Shown here: positions 44,795 through 54,297 of the stretch, piece after piece | Layout of the letters: each line of letters begins with the position of its first letter | Numbering within the stretch: position 1 is the first letter of the stretch | Origin: Shimia sp. Alg240-R146 | GTDB taxonomy: Bacteria > Pseudomonadota > Alphaproteobacteria > Rhodobacterales > Rhodobacteraceae | Assembly (NCBI RefSeq): GCF_947331465.1 | Contig: NZ_CAMZOK010000002.1 | Coordinates: forward strand, 868,001 to 932,000 | DNA: 64,000 nucleotides | Direction of reading: 5' to 3' | The notes under the pieces: model-generated | The model's input: the letters and a program-made list of their open reading frames with translations, nothing else | What the model was told of the DNA's origin: nothing | The model's database searches: none | Translations under genes and position numbers: made by a program

Positions 44795-45919
44795 ATGTCC
44801 GATCTGTTTGTGTACGGCACGCTTCGGCATGTGCCGCTTTTGGCAGTTGTGCTTGGACGGGAGGCTGCGGCGATTGACATGTCGACAGCTCAGCTCTCGG
44901 GTCATGTGGTGCACAGCGTGCGGGGGGAGGATTTTCCGTTTCTGGCGGAAGGTGATGGCGTTGCTGAGGGGCTTTTGCTGCGCGGATTGTCCGACACGGA
45001 CGTTGCCCGGCTCGATTTTTACGAAGGCGGGTATGACTATGCGCTGATTCCTGTGAGCGTGGAGTCCGAAAAAGGGGCTGAGGACGCGCAGGTGTATGTC
45101 AGCGATGCCGTTGCGTGGGTTCCTGAGGGCCTGTGGTCGCTGGCGGATTGGTCTGCCGCGCATGGGATTTTCACTGTGCATAAGGCGCGAGAAGAAATGA
45201 GTTATTTCGGCAGCCGCAGCCGCGATGAGGTTGACCGGTTGCTGCCGACCATCAAGGCGCGGGCGAGTGCAAAAGTTATAGCAGGCTCGCAGGAGGTTTT
45301 GCACAATCCCAGCCAGCTGAGCTTGAGCGATGTGCGTGTGAGCAAGCTCGAACGGCCCTATGCAAGCTTTTTCTCCATGGAAGAATATGAGCTTAGCTTT
45401 CGTCGCTATGACGGCACGATGTCGGATACTGTAAAACGTGCGGTTTTCATGGGGACGGACGCAGCGCTGGTTTTGCCTTATGACCCGGTGCGGGATCGCG
45501 TGATGCTTGTGGAGCAATTCCGGCTCGGGCCGACAGCTCGAGAAGACAACAAGCCATGGCAACTGGAGCCGATTGCCGGCCGAGTGGACGGCGGCGAAAC
45601 GCCCGAGCAGACAGCGCACCGTGAGGCACAAGAAGAAGCGGGACTTAGTTTGCAACGTCTTGAAGAGGTTGGAAAATGTTATGCCTCTCCGGGGGGATGC
45701 ACGGAGTATTTCCACATCTATCTTGGGGTTGCGGACCTGCCGGATGACGTGGTTGGCGTATCCGGTCTTGAGGCGGAGGCCGAGGATATCCGGTCCTATC
45801 TTTATTCCTTTGACGAGGTGATGGATTTGGTGGACCGTCAGGCGTTGGATAACGCGCCGCTGATTTTGGCATTGCTTTGGCTTTCACGTCACCGAGAGCG
45901 CGTGCGCGCTGCCGCTTGA
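44795..45919 (+). CDS. trgB: TrgB: gamma-glutamylcyclotransferase-like plus NUDIX domains
   Basis: Two-domain protein of 374 residues. The first 160 are an AIG2/GGCT-like domain (LFVYGTLRHVPLLAVVLGRE with the YGTLR motif). The second half is a NUDIX hydrolase: VDGGETPEQTAHREAQEEAGL carries the Nudix box GX5EX7REXXEEXG, preceded by an ADP-ribose-pyrophosphatase-like VMLVEQFRLG. It starts three bases after the trgA stop, in operon with it, and is followed 57 bases later by cysK. It could hydrolyse nucleotide sugars formed under stress. Confidence 0.92.
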   Translation: MSDLFVYGTLRHVPLLAVVLGREAAAIDMSTAQLSGHVVHSVRGEDFPFLAEGDGVAEGLLLRGLSDTDVARLDFYEGGYDYALIPVSVESEKGAEDAQVYVSDAVAWVPEGLWSLADWSAAHGIFTVHKAREEMSYFGSRSRDEVDRLLPTIKARASAKVIAGSQEVLHNPSQLSLSDVRVSKLERPYASFFSMEEYELSFRRYDGTMSDTVKRAVFMGTDAALVLPYDPVRDRVMLVEQFRLGPTAREDNKPWQLEPIAGRVDGGETPEQTAHREAQEEAGLSLQRLEEVGKCYASPGGCTEYFHIYLGVADLPDDVVGVSGLEAEAEDIRSYLYSFDEVMDLVDRQALDNAPLILALLWLSRHRERVRAAA

Positions 45920-45976
45920 GTTTGCCGTTGCGCTTGCCTACACAGAATAGCGAACACAAGAAAAGGACGACCCGAG

Positions 45977-47014
45977 ATGCACATTGCGCGTGATCTGGCC
46001 CAAGCGATTGGCAATACCCCTCTGATCCGGCTCAACAAGGTGAGTGAAGCGACGGGTTGTGACATTTACGGCAAGGCCGAGTTCATGAACCCGGGCCAGT
46101 CGGTCAAGGATCGTGCGGCGCTTTATATCATCAAGGATGCGATTGCGCGGGGGGATCTGAAACCCGGTGGCACCATCGTTGAAGGCACCGCAGGCAACAC
46201 CGGCATCGGCCTTGCACTGGTTGGGGCGTCGATGGGTTTCAAAACCGTGATTGTGATTCCTGAAACGCAAAGTCAGGAAAAGAAAGACATGCTGCGGCTG
46301 GCGGGGGCTGAGCTTGTTCAGGTTCCGGCGGCGCCATATCGCAACCCCAACAACTATGTGCGGTATTCGGGACGTCTCGCGGCGGAACTGGCCAAGACCG
46401 AGCCGAACGGAGCGATCTGGGCCAACCAGTTTGACAACGTTGCCAACCGTCAGGCGCACGTAGAAACCACTGGCCCCGAGATTTGGGAGCAAACCGGCGG
46501 CAATGTGGATGGTTTCACCTGTGCGGTGGGGTCTGGTGGCACGTTGGCCGGTGTGGCCGAGGCCTTGCAGTCCAAGGGCGTAAAGATCGGTCTCGCGGAT
46601 CCGATGGGCGCGGCGCTTTATAATTTTTACAAGAACGGTGAGCTGAAATCCGAAGGCGGATCGATCACCGAAGGCATTGGTCAGGGCCGCATCACAGCCA
46701 ACTTGGAAGGGTTCACGCCCGACATGAATTTCCAGATTTCGGACGAAGAAGCACTGCCTTATGTGTTTGATCTTCTTGAAGAAGAAGGTCTATGCCTTGG
46801 CGGGTCGTCCGGTATCAATGTGGCGGGTGCCGTGCGCATGGCCAAAGAAATGGGGCCGGGCAATACCATTGTGACGATCCTGTGCGACTATGGCACACGG
46901 TATCAGTCCAAGCTGTTCAATCCTGCGTTCCTGCGGGAAAAAGGATTGCCAACGCCGGATTGGCTGGGCGAGAATGGACCGTCTAGCATTCCGGGCGTTT
47001 TTGAGGACGTCTGA
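45977..47014 (+). CDS. cysK: Cysteine synthase A
   Basis: PLP enzyme making cysteine from O-acetylserine and sulfide. It has 345 residues. The PLP lysine is in MNPGQSVKDRAALYII, the substrate loop is EGTAGNTGIGLAL, and the phosphate loop is VGSGGTLAGVAEAL. GLCLGGSSGINVAGAV and TILCDYGTRYQSKLF complete the family pattern. It is slightly longer than the E. coli enzyme, with a C-terminal tail ending NGPSSIPGVFEDV. It follows trgB and belongs to the tellurite locus known from Rhodobacter, where thiol supply counters tellurite. Confidence 0.95.
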   Translation: MHIARDLAQAIGNTPLIRLNKVSEATGCDIYGKAEFMNPGQSVKDRAALYIIKDAIARGDLKPGGTIVEGTAGNTGIGLALVGASMGFKTVIVIPETQSQEKKDMLRLAGAELVQVPAAPYRNPNNYVRYSGRLAAELAKTEPNGAIWANQFDNVANRQAHVETTGPEIWEQTGGNVDGFTCAVGSGGTLAGVAEALQSKGVKIGLADPMGAALYNFYKNGELKSEGGSITEGIGQGRITANLEGFTPDMNFQISDEEALPYVFDLLEEEGLCLGGSSGINVAGAVRMAKEMGPGNTIVTILCDYGTRYQSKLFNPAFLREKGLPTPDWLGENGPSSIPGVFEDV

Positions 47015-47029
47015 CACGCGAGGGGCTTT

Positions 47030-49471
47030 ATGATAGCCATGATGCGTTTGGCCGCAGCGATTGCGGTGATATTCACATTGTCGGTGGCGGCTGTTTTTTC
47101 GCAGGAAACGCCACCGGACTATGAAGAATGGCAGCGCGTGGTGAGCCGCGCGCAAGAAGCGATCGATAACAACCGCGCCTCTGAAGCGGCAATGGACGCG
47201 CTGCGGTCGCAGCTTGATGTCTGGCGGGATTCGTTCAGTGCGGAAGGCGGCAAACGACGGGTCTCTGTCGACACGGTACAAGCGCAGCTGGCCAGTTTGG
47301 GACCGGTACCGGAGGGCGGGGAGCCTGACGATGTCGCGCAGGAACGGGATCTCTTGCAAAAGCGGCTCTCGATGGAGCGGTCACCGTCAATAAGAGCGGA
47401 GTTGGCACAAGCAGAGGCCAGCGAGTTGATCCGGTCAATCGACATGCTGATGCGGGACCGGCAGACGGATCTGTTGCTCGCGCCGGGACCTTGGCCTCTA
47501 AATCCCGCGATCTGGGGCGAGGCTTGGACAGATGTGATGCGTTCGTTCCGGCTTATTGGGCTGGAACTTGTGACAAGCTGGGTGCACGAAACCAGCAGCA
47601 ATGACCTTGGGCAGTCTTTGCCGTTGTCGATTATTTACCTGGCTATTGGCGGCTTGCTGCTTGTTCGGGGAAGCCGTTGGGTGCGCGCCTCGCTGCAGCG
47701 AATGCTGGCGGCGCGCGAGGTGATATCAGCCAGACGCTGGGTGATGATGTTTGTGTTGTCCTTTGGTCAGGTGGTGCTGCCCATGTTGGGCGTATTCGCC
47801 CTTACCAAAGCGTTCTATGCGACAGATCTGCCTGGCTTGAGGGGCGATATTGTCCTGTCAAACCTGCCGCTTCTGACGTTTCAGATACTTGTGGCGAAGT
47901 GGCTGGGTGAGCGGATTTTCTCACGCCATGAAGACCCGCTGTTGCTGGTGATGCTGACCCCGGCTGAAAAGCTACAAGGGCGCAGGGCCTTGTCTGCGCT
48001 CGGAATTTTTCTAGCAGCGAATACGTTGGCTGCCGAACTGGCGCGATATGACAACTGGCAACTCAGCACACAAGCGGTTGTGTTCTTTCTTATGGCGGTT
48101 TTGGGGGCCATTTGTCTGGCCGTGCTTGGTCGGCTTATTTCGCGTCATGGTCAGTTTATGGCGTCTCCGGATGAGGCACCAAACACAACGGTTGGTCTTA
48201 TCGTTGTGTTTCTGGCGCGGTTTATGTTGGCGGCAGCTGCGATCAGCATTGTGCTTGGGTTGTTCGGGTTAACGCGGGCCGGCGGATTTTTGGCGTTTTC
48301 TACCAGCAAAACCGTGTTGTTGATTGGGTTTTTGCTCGTTGTCCAACGGTTGATTCAAAAAATCTTTGCAGCGCTTGTGGGGCGTGATGACGACCAGTCC
48401 TCACTTGCGGCTGTTTTGCTCGGGGTTGCCCTTGTGGTGGCGGCTTTGCCGGTTCTGGCGCTTTTTTGGGGTGTTCGGGTTGTCGACCTACAGGAGATAG
48501 GCAGCAAGCTGGGGGACGGTTTGAAAATCGGTGATATGACGTTGTCACCTCGAACCGTGCTGGTATTTTTGCTGGTCTATTTCGTTGGTCACGCACTGAC
48601 TCGTCTTGCGCAAAGTATGATGCGGGACAGCATCCTGCCCAAAACCAAACTTGATCCCGGTGGTCAGAACGCTGTGGTTGTTGGTGCGGGGTATGTTGGG
48701 ATCTTCTTGGCGGCCCTAATCGCTATGAACGTGGCCGGACTTGAGCTTGGCAATGTCGCGTTGTTTGCCGGGGCTTTGTCGGTCGGCATTGGCTTTGGTT
48801 TGCAGACCATCGTGTCCAATTTTGTCAGTGGCATCATTCTGTTGATTGAGCGGCCTATCACCGAAGGCGATTGGATCGAAGTTGGAGGACAGATGGGGTA
48901 CGTGCGCGACATTTCGGTGCGCGCGACGCGAATTGAGACTTTTGATCGCACGGACGTTGTGGTGCCCAATTCGGATTTCATCTCCGGAACTGTCACCAAT
49001 TATACGCGCGGCAATACGGTAGGTCGCGTTATTGTGCCTGTCGGCGTTGCTTATGGCACCGACACCAAACGGGTGGAGCAGGTTCTGCGAGAGATTGCGG
49101 AGGCGCACCCGATGGTATTGGCGAATCCGGCACCGGGAATCGTGTTTCAAGGCTTTGGGGCGGATTCCTTAGACTTTGAGATCCGGGCCATCTTGCGTGA
49201 TGTGAATTGGGTTTTGTCAGTCAAATCAGACATGAATCATGAAATAGCCCGTCGGTTTGGTGAAGAGGGCATCGAGATTCCGTTTGCGCAGCGCGACCTG
49301 TGGCTGCGAAATCCGGAAGTGTTGCCTGGCGCTGAGAATTTTGCCGGATCCTCGCGGCATAATTTCGTCAAAGAAAATGTTAGGCCAGAGCAAAAGACTG
49401 TGCCCTCTGGCGAGACCAGCCATGTTTTGGACGACGGTGATTTTGAAGGAGAGTCCGGTGAAGAACACTGA
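47030..49471 (+). CDS. DUF3772 MscS-type mechanosensitive channel
   Basis: Large osmotic-stress channel of 813 residues. A signal peptide (to about residue 24, VAAVFSQ) is followed by a periplasmic DUF3772-type coiled helical domain (to about 190), then about eleven membrane helices. The pore and cytosolic MscS core runs from about residue 530. The hallmark glycine-alanine pore helix is ALFAGALSVGIGFGLQTIVSNFVSG, split here as ALFAGALSVGIGFGLQT and VSNFVSGIILLIERP. The core continues with DWIEVGGQMGYVRDIS and RIETFDRTDVVVPNSDFI. It begins 15 bases after cysK and overlaps the next gene by 14 bases. Confidence 0.93.
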   Translation: MIAMMRLAAAIAVIFTLSVAAVFSQETPPDYEEWQRVVSRAQEAIDNNRASEAAMDALRSQLDVWRDSFSAEGGKRRVSVDTVQAQLASLGPVPEGGEPDDVAQERDLLQKRLSMERSPSIRAELAQAEASELIRSIDMLMRDRQTDLLLAPGPWPLNPAIWGEAWTDVMRSFRLIGLELVTSWVHETSSNDLGQSLPLSIIYLAIGGLLLVRGSRWVRASLQRMLAAREVISARRWVMMFVLSFGQVVLPMLGVFALTKAFYATDLPGLRGDIVLSNLPLLTFQILVAKWLGERIFSRHEDPLLLVMLTPAEKLQGRRALSALGIFLAANTLAAELARYDNWQLSTQAVVFFLMAVLGAICLAVLGRLISRHGQFMASPDEAPNTTVGLIVVFLARFMLAAAAISIVLGLFGLTRAGGFLAFSTSKTVLLIGFLLVVQRLIQKIFAALVGRDDDQSSLAAVLLGVALVVAALPVLALFWGVRVVDLQEIGSKLGDGLKIGDMTLSPRTVLVFLLVYFVGHALTRLAQSMMRDSILPKTKLDPGGQNAVVVGAGYVGIFLAALIAMNVAGLELGNVALFAGALSVGIGFGLQTIVSNFVSGIILLIERPITEGDWIEVGGQMGYVRDISVRATRIETFDRTDVVVPNSDFISGTVTNYTRGNTVGRVIVPVGVAYGTDTKRVEQVLREIAEAHPMVLANPAPGIVFQGFGADSLDFEIRAILRDVNWVLSVKSDMNHEIARRFGEEGIEIPFAQRDLWLRNPEVLPGAENFAGSSRHNFVKENVRPEQKTVPSGETSHVLDDGDFEGESGEEH

Positions 49472-50195
49472 GCTGTTGTTTCGAGAAGATGCGTATTTGA
49501 AAGAAACCGACGGCGCCGTGATTGCCCACACACCGGAAGGTGGCATCGTGTTGGATCAGACGATGTTTTACGCCACTGGTGGCGGGCAGCCGGGTGACAG
49601 CGGCATTCTAGCGTGGGGGGATCAATCGCTGGAGATTGCAACGACTGTGAAAACCCCTGACGGGGATATTGTATTGGTGCCAGCTGAGCCATCGGCCTTG
49701 CCTCCAATCGGGACGATTGTGGTGCAGCGGCTGGATTGGGGTCGACGATACGGGCATATGCGTGTGCACACTGCGTTGCATCTGTTGTCTGTGGTCATTC
49801 CCCTGCCTGTGACAGGTGGGTCCATCAGCGCCGAAAAAGGCCGGCTGGACTTTGACATGCCTGAGGCACCGGAAGACAAAGAGGTTTTGGCGGATCAGTT
49901 GAACGCGCTGATTTCTCAGGGCCTGGCGGTGGGTGAGCAATGGATTTCAGACGCTGAACTTGAGGCGAATCCCGGTTTGGTGAAAACCATGTCAGTGCAG
50001 CCGCCCAAAGGGGCCGGGCAGGTGCGTCTGGTTCGGATCGGCGAGGGCGACGATCAAGTGGACCTGCAGCCCTGTGGCGGGACACATGTCGCCAACACCG
50101 CAGAAATTGGCCGTGTAAGGATCGGAAAAATAGAGAAAAAGGGCCGGCAGAACCGGCGTGTCTATCTCCATTTGGACGATGGGCCGGCCGGGTAA
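49458..50195 (+). CDS. Alanyl-tRNA editing protein (AlaX-like)
   Basis: Free-standing editing domain that removes serine or glycine from mischarged tRNA-Ala. It has 245 residues. The GTG at 49458 lies inside the end of the mscS-type gene and has AAGGAGAG before it. Zinc motifs HMRVHTALHLL (HxxxH) and DLQPCGGTHVANTAEIG (CxxxH) are intact, and the start EDAYLKETDGAVIAHTPEGGIVLDQT, here seen as LDQTMFYATGGGQPGD, fits the family. The 14-base overlap suggests coupling to the channel gene. It is distinct from the full alanyl-tRNA synthetase, which lacks here. Confidence 0.92.
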   Translation: MKNTELLFREDAYLKETDGAVIAHTPEGGIVLDQTMFYATGGGQPGDSGILAWGDQSLEIATTVKTPDGDIVLVPAEPSALPPIGTIVVQRLDWGRRYGHMRVHTALHLLSVVIPLPVTGGSISAEKGRLDFDMPEAPEDKEVLADQLNALISQGLAVGEQWISDAELEANPGLVKTMSVQPPKGAGQVRLVRIGEGDDQVDLQPCGGTHVANTAEIGRVRIGKIEKKGRQNRRVYLHLDDGPAG

Positions 50196-50219
50196 AAAAA
50201 TCCCGGGGTTCTTCTTATT
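50188..50219 (+). terminator. Weak terminator candidate after the AlaX-like gene
   Basis: CCGGG at 50188-50192 and CCCGG at 50202-50206 flank an A-rich loop that includes the stop codon. They are followed by a T-rich stretch (TTCTTCTTATTTT). The stem is short, so function is uncertain. Confidence 0.4.
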
Positions 50220-50265
50220 TTGCCTCTTGCAGCCGCCTATCGTTTGGCGTTAGAACCCGCGGAAC

Positions 50266-50355
50266 GGACAGGTGGCCGAGTGGTCGAAGGCGCACGCCTG
50301 GAAAGTGTGTAGGCGGGAGACCGTCTCCAGGGTTCGAATCCCTGTCTGTCCGCCA
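50266..50355 (+). tRNA. tRNA-Ser (GGA)
   Basis: A 90-base class II tRNA with encoded GCCA. GGACAGG at the 5' end pairs with CTGTCC at the 3' end, the anticodon loop TGGAAAG contains GGA, and the variable arm GTAGGCGGGAGACCGTCTCC has the long stem typical of serine tRNAs. The T-loop is TTCGAAT. Confidence 0.97.
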
Positions 50356-50532
50356 TTTCACTTTGTCTTGAATGATACGGGCTATCATGTGCCCCCCCCC
50401 AAAGTTTGTTTTCTAGTAAAATCACAATACAACTTTGACTGAAATTCACTGAATTCTGGCTTCAACAATAAATTTTTGTGGGGCGCTTTTCCTTACTTCG
50501 GGTGTGTTACACATCTTTCTCTGAGGAAAAAA

Positions 50533-50916
50533 ATGAATAGACTTTTGATTGGATTTGCCGCCGTAACGTCGATAGCGGGTTGCTCGGTTTCAGTGCCCGT
50601 GAGTGGGTATATCGGAGATGACCGCGCGTTGGGTCAAGCTACGGCTACAACAAGTGGGCCAGGAACCTTCGAAGCTTATACCGTTGATGGTTTAAAGTGT
50701 TTCGGAACATACGATGACAACAGCACGGCACCGACACTCTCCACGAAGATTGAGTGTAATGATGGTAGGACTGGAGTTCTGTTAATCACGAGAACTCAGC
50801 AACTGACGTCCGGTACTGCTGTGGGGAAGCTTAGCGATGGTACATTGGGCCAGTTTGTGTTTGGCGACATAACTTTTTCACAGGCCTTCGACAACGGCAC
50901 CGATCGCATCAGGTGA
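50533..50916 (+). CDS. Small lipoprotein of unknown function
   Basis: The protein has 127 residues from the ATG at 50533, with a GAGG before it. The signal is MNRLLIGFAAVTSIAGCSVS with lipobox SIAGC (Cys17). The mature domain is beta-rich, contains a cysteine pair (LKCFGTYD and KIECNDG) that could form a disulfide, and ends in a DITFSQAFDNG segment. I do not recognise the family. The upstream region is AT-rich. A strong bidirectional terminator lies 28 bases after the stop. It does not belong to the nqr operon, which is convergent. Confidence 0.72.
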   Translation: MNRLLIGFAAVTSIAGCSVSVPVSGYIGDDRALGQATATTSGPGTFEAYTVDGLKCFGTYDDNSTAPTLSTKIECNDGRTGVLLITRTQQLTSGTAVGKLSDGTLGQFVFGDITFSQAFDNGTDRIR

Positions 50917-50944
50917 ATGTGATATAAGAAGAAATAGAAAAAAG

Positions 50945-50970
50945 CCCCGCCGGTTGGCGGGGCCTTTTGT
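50945..50970. terminator. Bidirectional intrinsic terminator
   Basis: An 8-bp GC stem (50945-50952 with 50957-50964) and a GGTT loop are flanked by T-rich sequence on the plus strand and by six A residues before it, which become a T-run on the minus strand. It can end both the lipoprotein gene and the nqrABCDEF operon, which converge here. Confidence 0.92.
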
Positions 50971-50990
50971 TTTGGTGGTGGTATTTCGGA

Positions 50991-52214
50991 TCAACCGCCG
51001 AAATCATCCAGCATGATGTCTTCGCGATCCACGCCCAGATCCAGAAGCATGTTGATCACGGATTGGTTCATGATGGGCGGGCCACACATGTAGAATTCGC
51101 AATCTTCAGGGGCAGGGTGGTTCTTGAGGTATTCCTCAAACAGGACGTTGTGGATGAAGCCTGTGTAGCCGTCCCAATCGTCCTCGGGCATCGCATCCGA
51201 CAGGGCGACGTGCCAGTCGAAGTTGTCGAAGTCCTTGGCCAGACCATCGAAATCTTCGACAAAGAACATTTCACGTTTGGAGCGCGCGCCGTACCAGAAG
51301 CTGATCTTGCGATCGCGGTTTTCCAGACGCTTGAGTTGGTCAAAGATGTGGCTCCGCATGGGGGCCATGCCCGCACCGCCGCCGATAAAGACCATCTCTT
51401 TTTGCGTATCCCGCGCAAAGAATTCACCAAACGGACCCGAGATCGTCACCTTGTCACCCGGCTTGAGGTTAAAGATATAGGACGACATCAGACCCGGAGG
51501 GATGCCTTCGCTGCCCGGAGGCGGGGAGGCAACGCGGACGTTGAGCATAATCATGCCGCGCTCTTCAGGATAGTTGGCCATCGAATAGGCGCGCTCTACG
51601 GGCTCTGCGACAACCGATTCATACTGCCACAGGTTAAACTTGTCCCAATCTTCGCGGTACTCGTCTTCGACGTCGAAGTCGGTGTATTTCAGTTTGTGCG
51701 CGGGCGCCTCAATCTGGATGTAGCCACCGGCACGGAAATTCACATCTTCGCCTTCTGGCAGGTCCAGAATGAGCGACTTGATGAAGGTTGCGACGTTTTC
51801 GTTGGAGCGCACGGTGCACTCCCACTTTTTGACGCCAAAGACTTCTTCGGGGACTTCGATGTCCATGTCTTGCTTGACCGCCACCTGACACGACAAGCGG
51901 TCGCCACAGGAGGCCTCACGCTTGGTGATGTGGCTTTCTTCGGTCGGCAGAATAGATCCGCCGCCCGCGTGAATGCGCACGCGACATTGGGCGCAGGTGC
52001 CGCCGCCGCCGCAAGCGGATGGGACGAAGAGTTTCTGTTCGGCCAGAGTTTGCAACAGCTTGCCGCCGGCAGGAACAGAGATCGTCTTTTCACCGTTGAT
52101 GGTGATGTTGACGTTGCCGGTTGATACCAGCCGAGAACGCGCCACCAAAATGATCGAGACAAGTGCCAGAACAATCAGGGTAAAGAGGACGACGCCGAGT
52201 GTAAAAGTTTCCAT
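50991..52214 (-). CDS. nqrF: Na+-translocating NADH:quinone reductase subunit F
   Basis: NADH-oxidising entry subunit. The protein has 407 residues. An N-terminal membrane helix (about 5-25) is followed by a 2Fe-2S ferredoxin domain with cysteines in [17 protein letters not shown] and a later [10 protein letters not shown]. The FAD domain has [13 protein letters not shown], and the NADH domain has [14 protein letters not shown] and [15 protein letters not shown]. It is the last gene of the operon; a 12-base gap separates it from nqrE. Confidence 0.96.
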   Translation of the reverse strand: METFTLGVVLFTLIVLALVSIILVARSRLVSTGNVNITINGEKTISVPAGGKLLQTLAEQKLFVPSACGGGGTCAQCRVRIHAGGGSILPTEESHITKREASCGDRLSCQVAVKQDMDIEVPEEVFGVKKWECTVRSNENVATFIKSLILDLPEGEDVNFRAGGYIQIEAPAHKLKYTDFDVEDEYREDWDKFNLWQYESVVAEPVERAYSMANYPEERGMIMLNVRVASPPPGSEGIPPGLMSSYIFNLKPGDKVTISGPFGEFFARDTQKEMVFIGGGAGMAPMRSHIFDQLKRLENRDRKISFWYGARSKREMFFVEDFDGLAKDFDNFDWHVALSDAMPEDDWDGYTGFIHNVLFEEYLKNHPAPEDCEFYMCGPPIMNQSVINMLLDLGVDREDIMLDDFGG

Positions 52215-52226
52215 CTGTGCCGCCCC

Positions 52227-52835
52227 TCAGAGTTTCACGCCGGAGAAGGACATGAAGGCCAATGCCATCAGACCCGCGGTGATGAAGGTAATGCCGAGAC
52301 CCTGAAGGCCGTCGGGAATGTCGGAGTATTTCAGCTTTTCGCGCACACCGGCCATTGCGGTGATTGCAAGTGCCCAGCCAAAGCCACCAGCGAGACCGTA
52401 TGTGGTCGCCTCGGCAAAGTTGTAGTCGCGTTCCACCATGAAGAGCGAGCCACCCAAGATGGCGCAGTTCACGGTGATCAGCGGCAAGAACACACCCAGC
52501 GCATTGTAGAGCGGCGGGAAGAACTTATCGAGCACCATTTCAAGGATCTGCACCATCGCCGCGATCACGCCGATGTAGCAGATCAGACCCAGGAAGGTCA
52601 GATCAACATCGGGAAATCCGGCCCAAGCCAGCGCGCCGGGCGCCAGCAGGTAAGACAGCAAGAGGTTGTTGGTCGGCACGGTGATGGCTTGCACAAGCAT
52701 CACCGAAATACCCAGACCCAACGCGGTGGAGATCTTCTTGGACACGGCGATAAAGGTACACATGCCAAGGAAGAACGACAGCGCGAGGTTTTCAACAAAG
52801 ATGGCCTTTACGGCCAGAGAGAGAAGCCCTTCCAT
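52227..52835 (-). CDS. nqrE: Na+-NQR subunit E
   Basis: Membrane subunit of 202 residues with six helices. It shares with NqrD the inverted-repeat fold that holds the 2Fe-2S cluster in the membrane. The family segments [19 protein letters not shown] (one cluster cysteine) and [19 protein letters not shown] (a second cysteine) are present. Start and stop share bases with nqrD (TGATG) upstream. It is closely related to Rnf subunits, but the complete nqrA-F context fixes the assignment. Confidence 0.95.
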   Translation of the reverse strand: MEGLLSLAVKAIFVENLALSFFLGMCTFIAVSKKISTALGLGISVMLVQAITVPTNNLLLSYLLAPGALAWAGFPDVDLTFLGLICYIGVIAAMVQILEMVLDKFFPPLYNALGVFLPLITVNCAILGGSLFMVERDYNFAEATTYGLAGGFGWALAITAMAGVREKLKYSDIPDGLQGLGITFITAGLMALAFMSFSGVKL

Positions 52836-53488
52836 CAGTGGCCCTCCACAACTTGAATTTTATATTCCCGTTCTTCGACCTGGCCGGGTTTCCAGCTGCG
52901 TACAGCCCAGATCAGAAGCCCGATAATGAAGAACGCCGAGGGTGGCAGCAGCAGCATGCCGTTAGGCACGTACCAGCCACCGTTGTTCACGGTTGGCAGA
53001 ATGGTGAAGCCAAACAATGTGCCTGCGCCAAAGAGTTCGCGGATAAAGCCAACGGTCAGCAGCAGAGCGCCATAGCCAAGGCCGTTGCCAACCCCGTCGA
53101 CAAAGCTGTCGATCGGCGGGTTTTTCATGGCGAAGGCTTCGGCGCGGCCCATCACGATACAGTTGGTGATGATCAGGCCAACAAACACCGACAGCGTTTT
53201 GGACACCTCGTAGGCATACGCCTTGAGCACCTGATCCACGATGATCACCAACGATGCGATGATCACCATTTGCACGATGATCCGGATTGAGCCGGGGATT
53301 TGGTTTCGCAGCACCGAGATGAACATCGAGCTAAAGCCGGTCACTGCGGTCACGGCAAGGGCCATCACCATCGAAACTTCCAGCGAGGAGGTCACCGCGA
53401 GGGCAGAGCAGATGCCCAGCACCTGAAGTGTGATCGGGTTGTTGTCGACCAACGGGTCGATCAGAAGGTCTCTCTTGGTCTGGGCCAT
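52835..53488 (-). CDS. nqrD: Na+-NQR subunit D
   Basis: Membrane subunit of 217 residues with six helices. [23 protein letters not shown] at the start (split here as [17 protein letters not shown]) and [21 protein letters not shown] carry the cysteines that, with NqrE, bind the intramembrane iron-sulfur centre. The C-terminal tail is charged ([17 protein letters not shown]). The start codon shares bases with the nqrC stop (TGATG), so synthesis is coupled. Confidence 0.95.
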   Translation of the reverse strand: MAQTKRDLLIDPLVDNNPITLQVLGICSALAVTSSLEVSMVMALAVTAVTGFSSMFISVLRNQIPGSIRIIVQMVIIASLVIIVDQVLKAYAYEVSKTLSVFVGLIITNCIVMGRAEAFAMKNPPIDSFVDGVGNGLGYGALLLTVGFIRELFGAGTLFGFTILPTVNNGGWYVPNGMLLLPPSAFFIIGLLIWAVRSWKPGQVEEREYKIQVVEGH

Positions 53489-54297
53489 CAGATCTCTCCC
53501 GCTTTGAGGTTTTCAAGGAAGGGGGCAAAACCGGCTTCGCCCATCCAGAAGCGCACGAGGTTGTCCACGCCGACCGAGGTCAGTGTGGCACCTGCCAACG
53601 CGTCGACGTGGTGATCGGCGCCCGCAGGCGGCGCGGATTTGGCAACCGTGATTTGCAAAGTGCCGTCATCGTCAGCCAGCTTCTTGCCGTTCCACTGTGC
53701 TTTCCAGCGTGGGTTGTCGATTTCGGCACCCAGACCCGGTGTTTCACCGTGGTCATAAAACTGCAGTCCGAAGATGTCGTTGCCGTTCTCTTCGAGTGCG
53801 ATGAAGCCATAGAGCGTCGACCAAAGACCGTAGCCATGGATTGGCAGGATAACCTTGTCCAAAGAGCCATCATCGTTGCGCAGCAAATAGACTGTGACGA
53901 ATTGGGCCTGACGACCAATGCCTGCCGGATCATTTGTCAGACGCACCGACAATTCCGGATCAGATGCGGCTGCGCGATCGTCAAAGCTGGCCGCGTCAAA
54001 GGCGTCGGTGAACATACCGGTTTCAAGTTCAAGAACCTGTGGTTCAAAAACCGAGAAACCTTCGATCACGTCCATGCCATCTTCATAGAGGCCGGCAACT
54101 TGCAGAACGTTGGCCTGCTTGTCTTTGAGCTTGTTTTGCTCTTGCAGGGGACGCAGGGCCACAGATGTGGCCGACACGATCATAGACGCCACAAGGCACA
54201 GCGTTACTGCAATGAAGATCGTCTTGCCGACGCTGTCGGGCGGAGCAGCCAGAAAGCGGGCGATTGGACCCTTGTTTTGATTGGGAACATCAGACAT
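53488..54297 (-). CDS. nqrC: Na+-NQR subunit C (covalent FMN)
   Basis: The protein has 269 residues, with one N-terminal membrane helix (about 23-45, [19 protein letters not shown]) and a periplasmic FMN domain. The flavin attachment site is the threonine in [17 protein letters not shown], the target of the ApbE transferase. [30 protein letters not shown] is typical (seen as [18 protein letters not shown]). The start overlaps the nqrB end by eight bases. The ApbE gene lies divergently at the head of the operon. Confidence 0.95.
   Translation of the reverse strand: MSDVPNQNKGPIARFLAAPPDSVGKTIFIAVTLCLVASMIVSATSVALRPLQEQNKLKDKQANVLQVAGLYEDGMDVIEGFSVFEPQVLELETGMFTDAFDAASFDDRAAASDPELSVRLTNDPAGIGRQAQFVTVYLLRNDDGSLDKVILPIHGYGLWSTLYGFIALEENGNDIFGLQFYDHGETPGLGAEIDNPRWKAQWNGKKLADDDGTLQITVAKSAPPAGADHHVDALAGATLTSVGVDNLVRFWMGEAGFAPFLENLKAGEI

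Noticed and set aside
50967..52124. 385-codon open frame on the plus strand
   Set aside because: It is a complement of nqrF, with no ribosome-binding site or family similarity.
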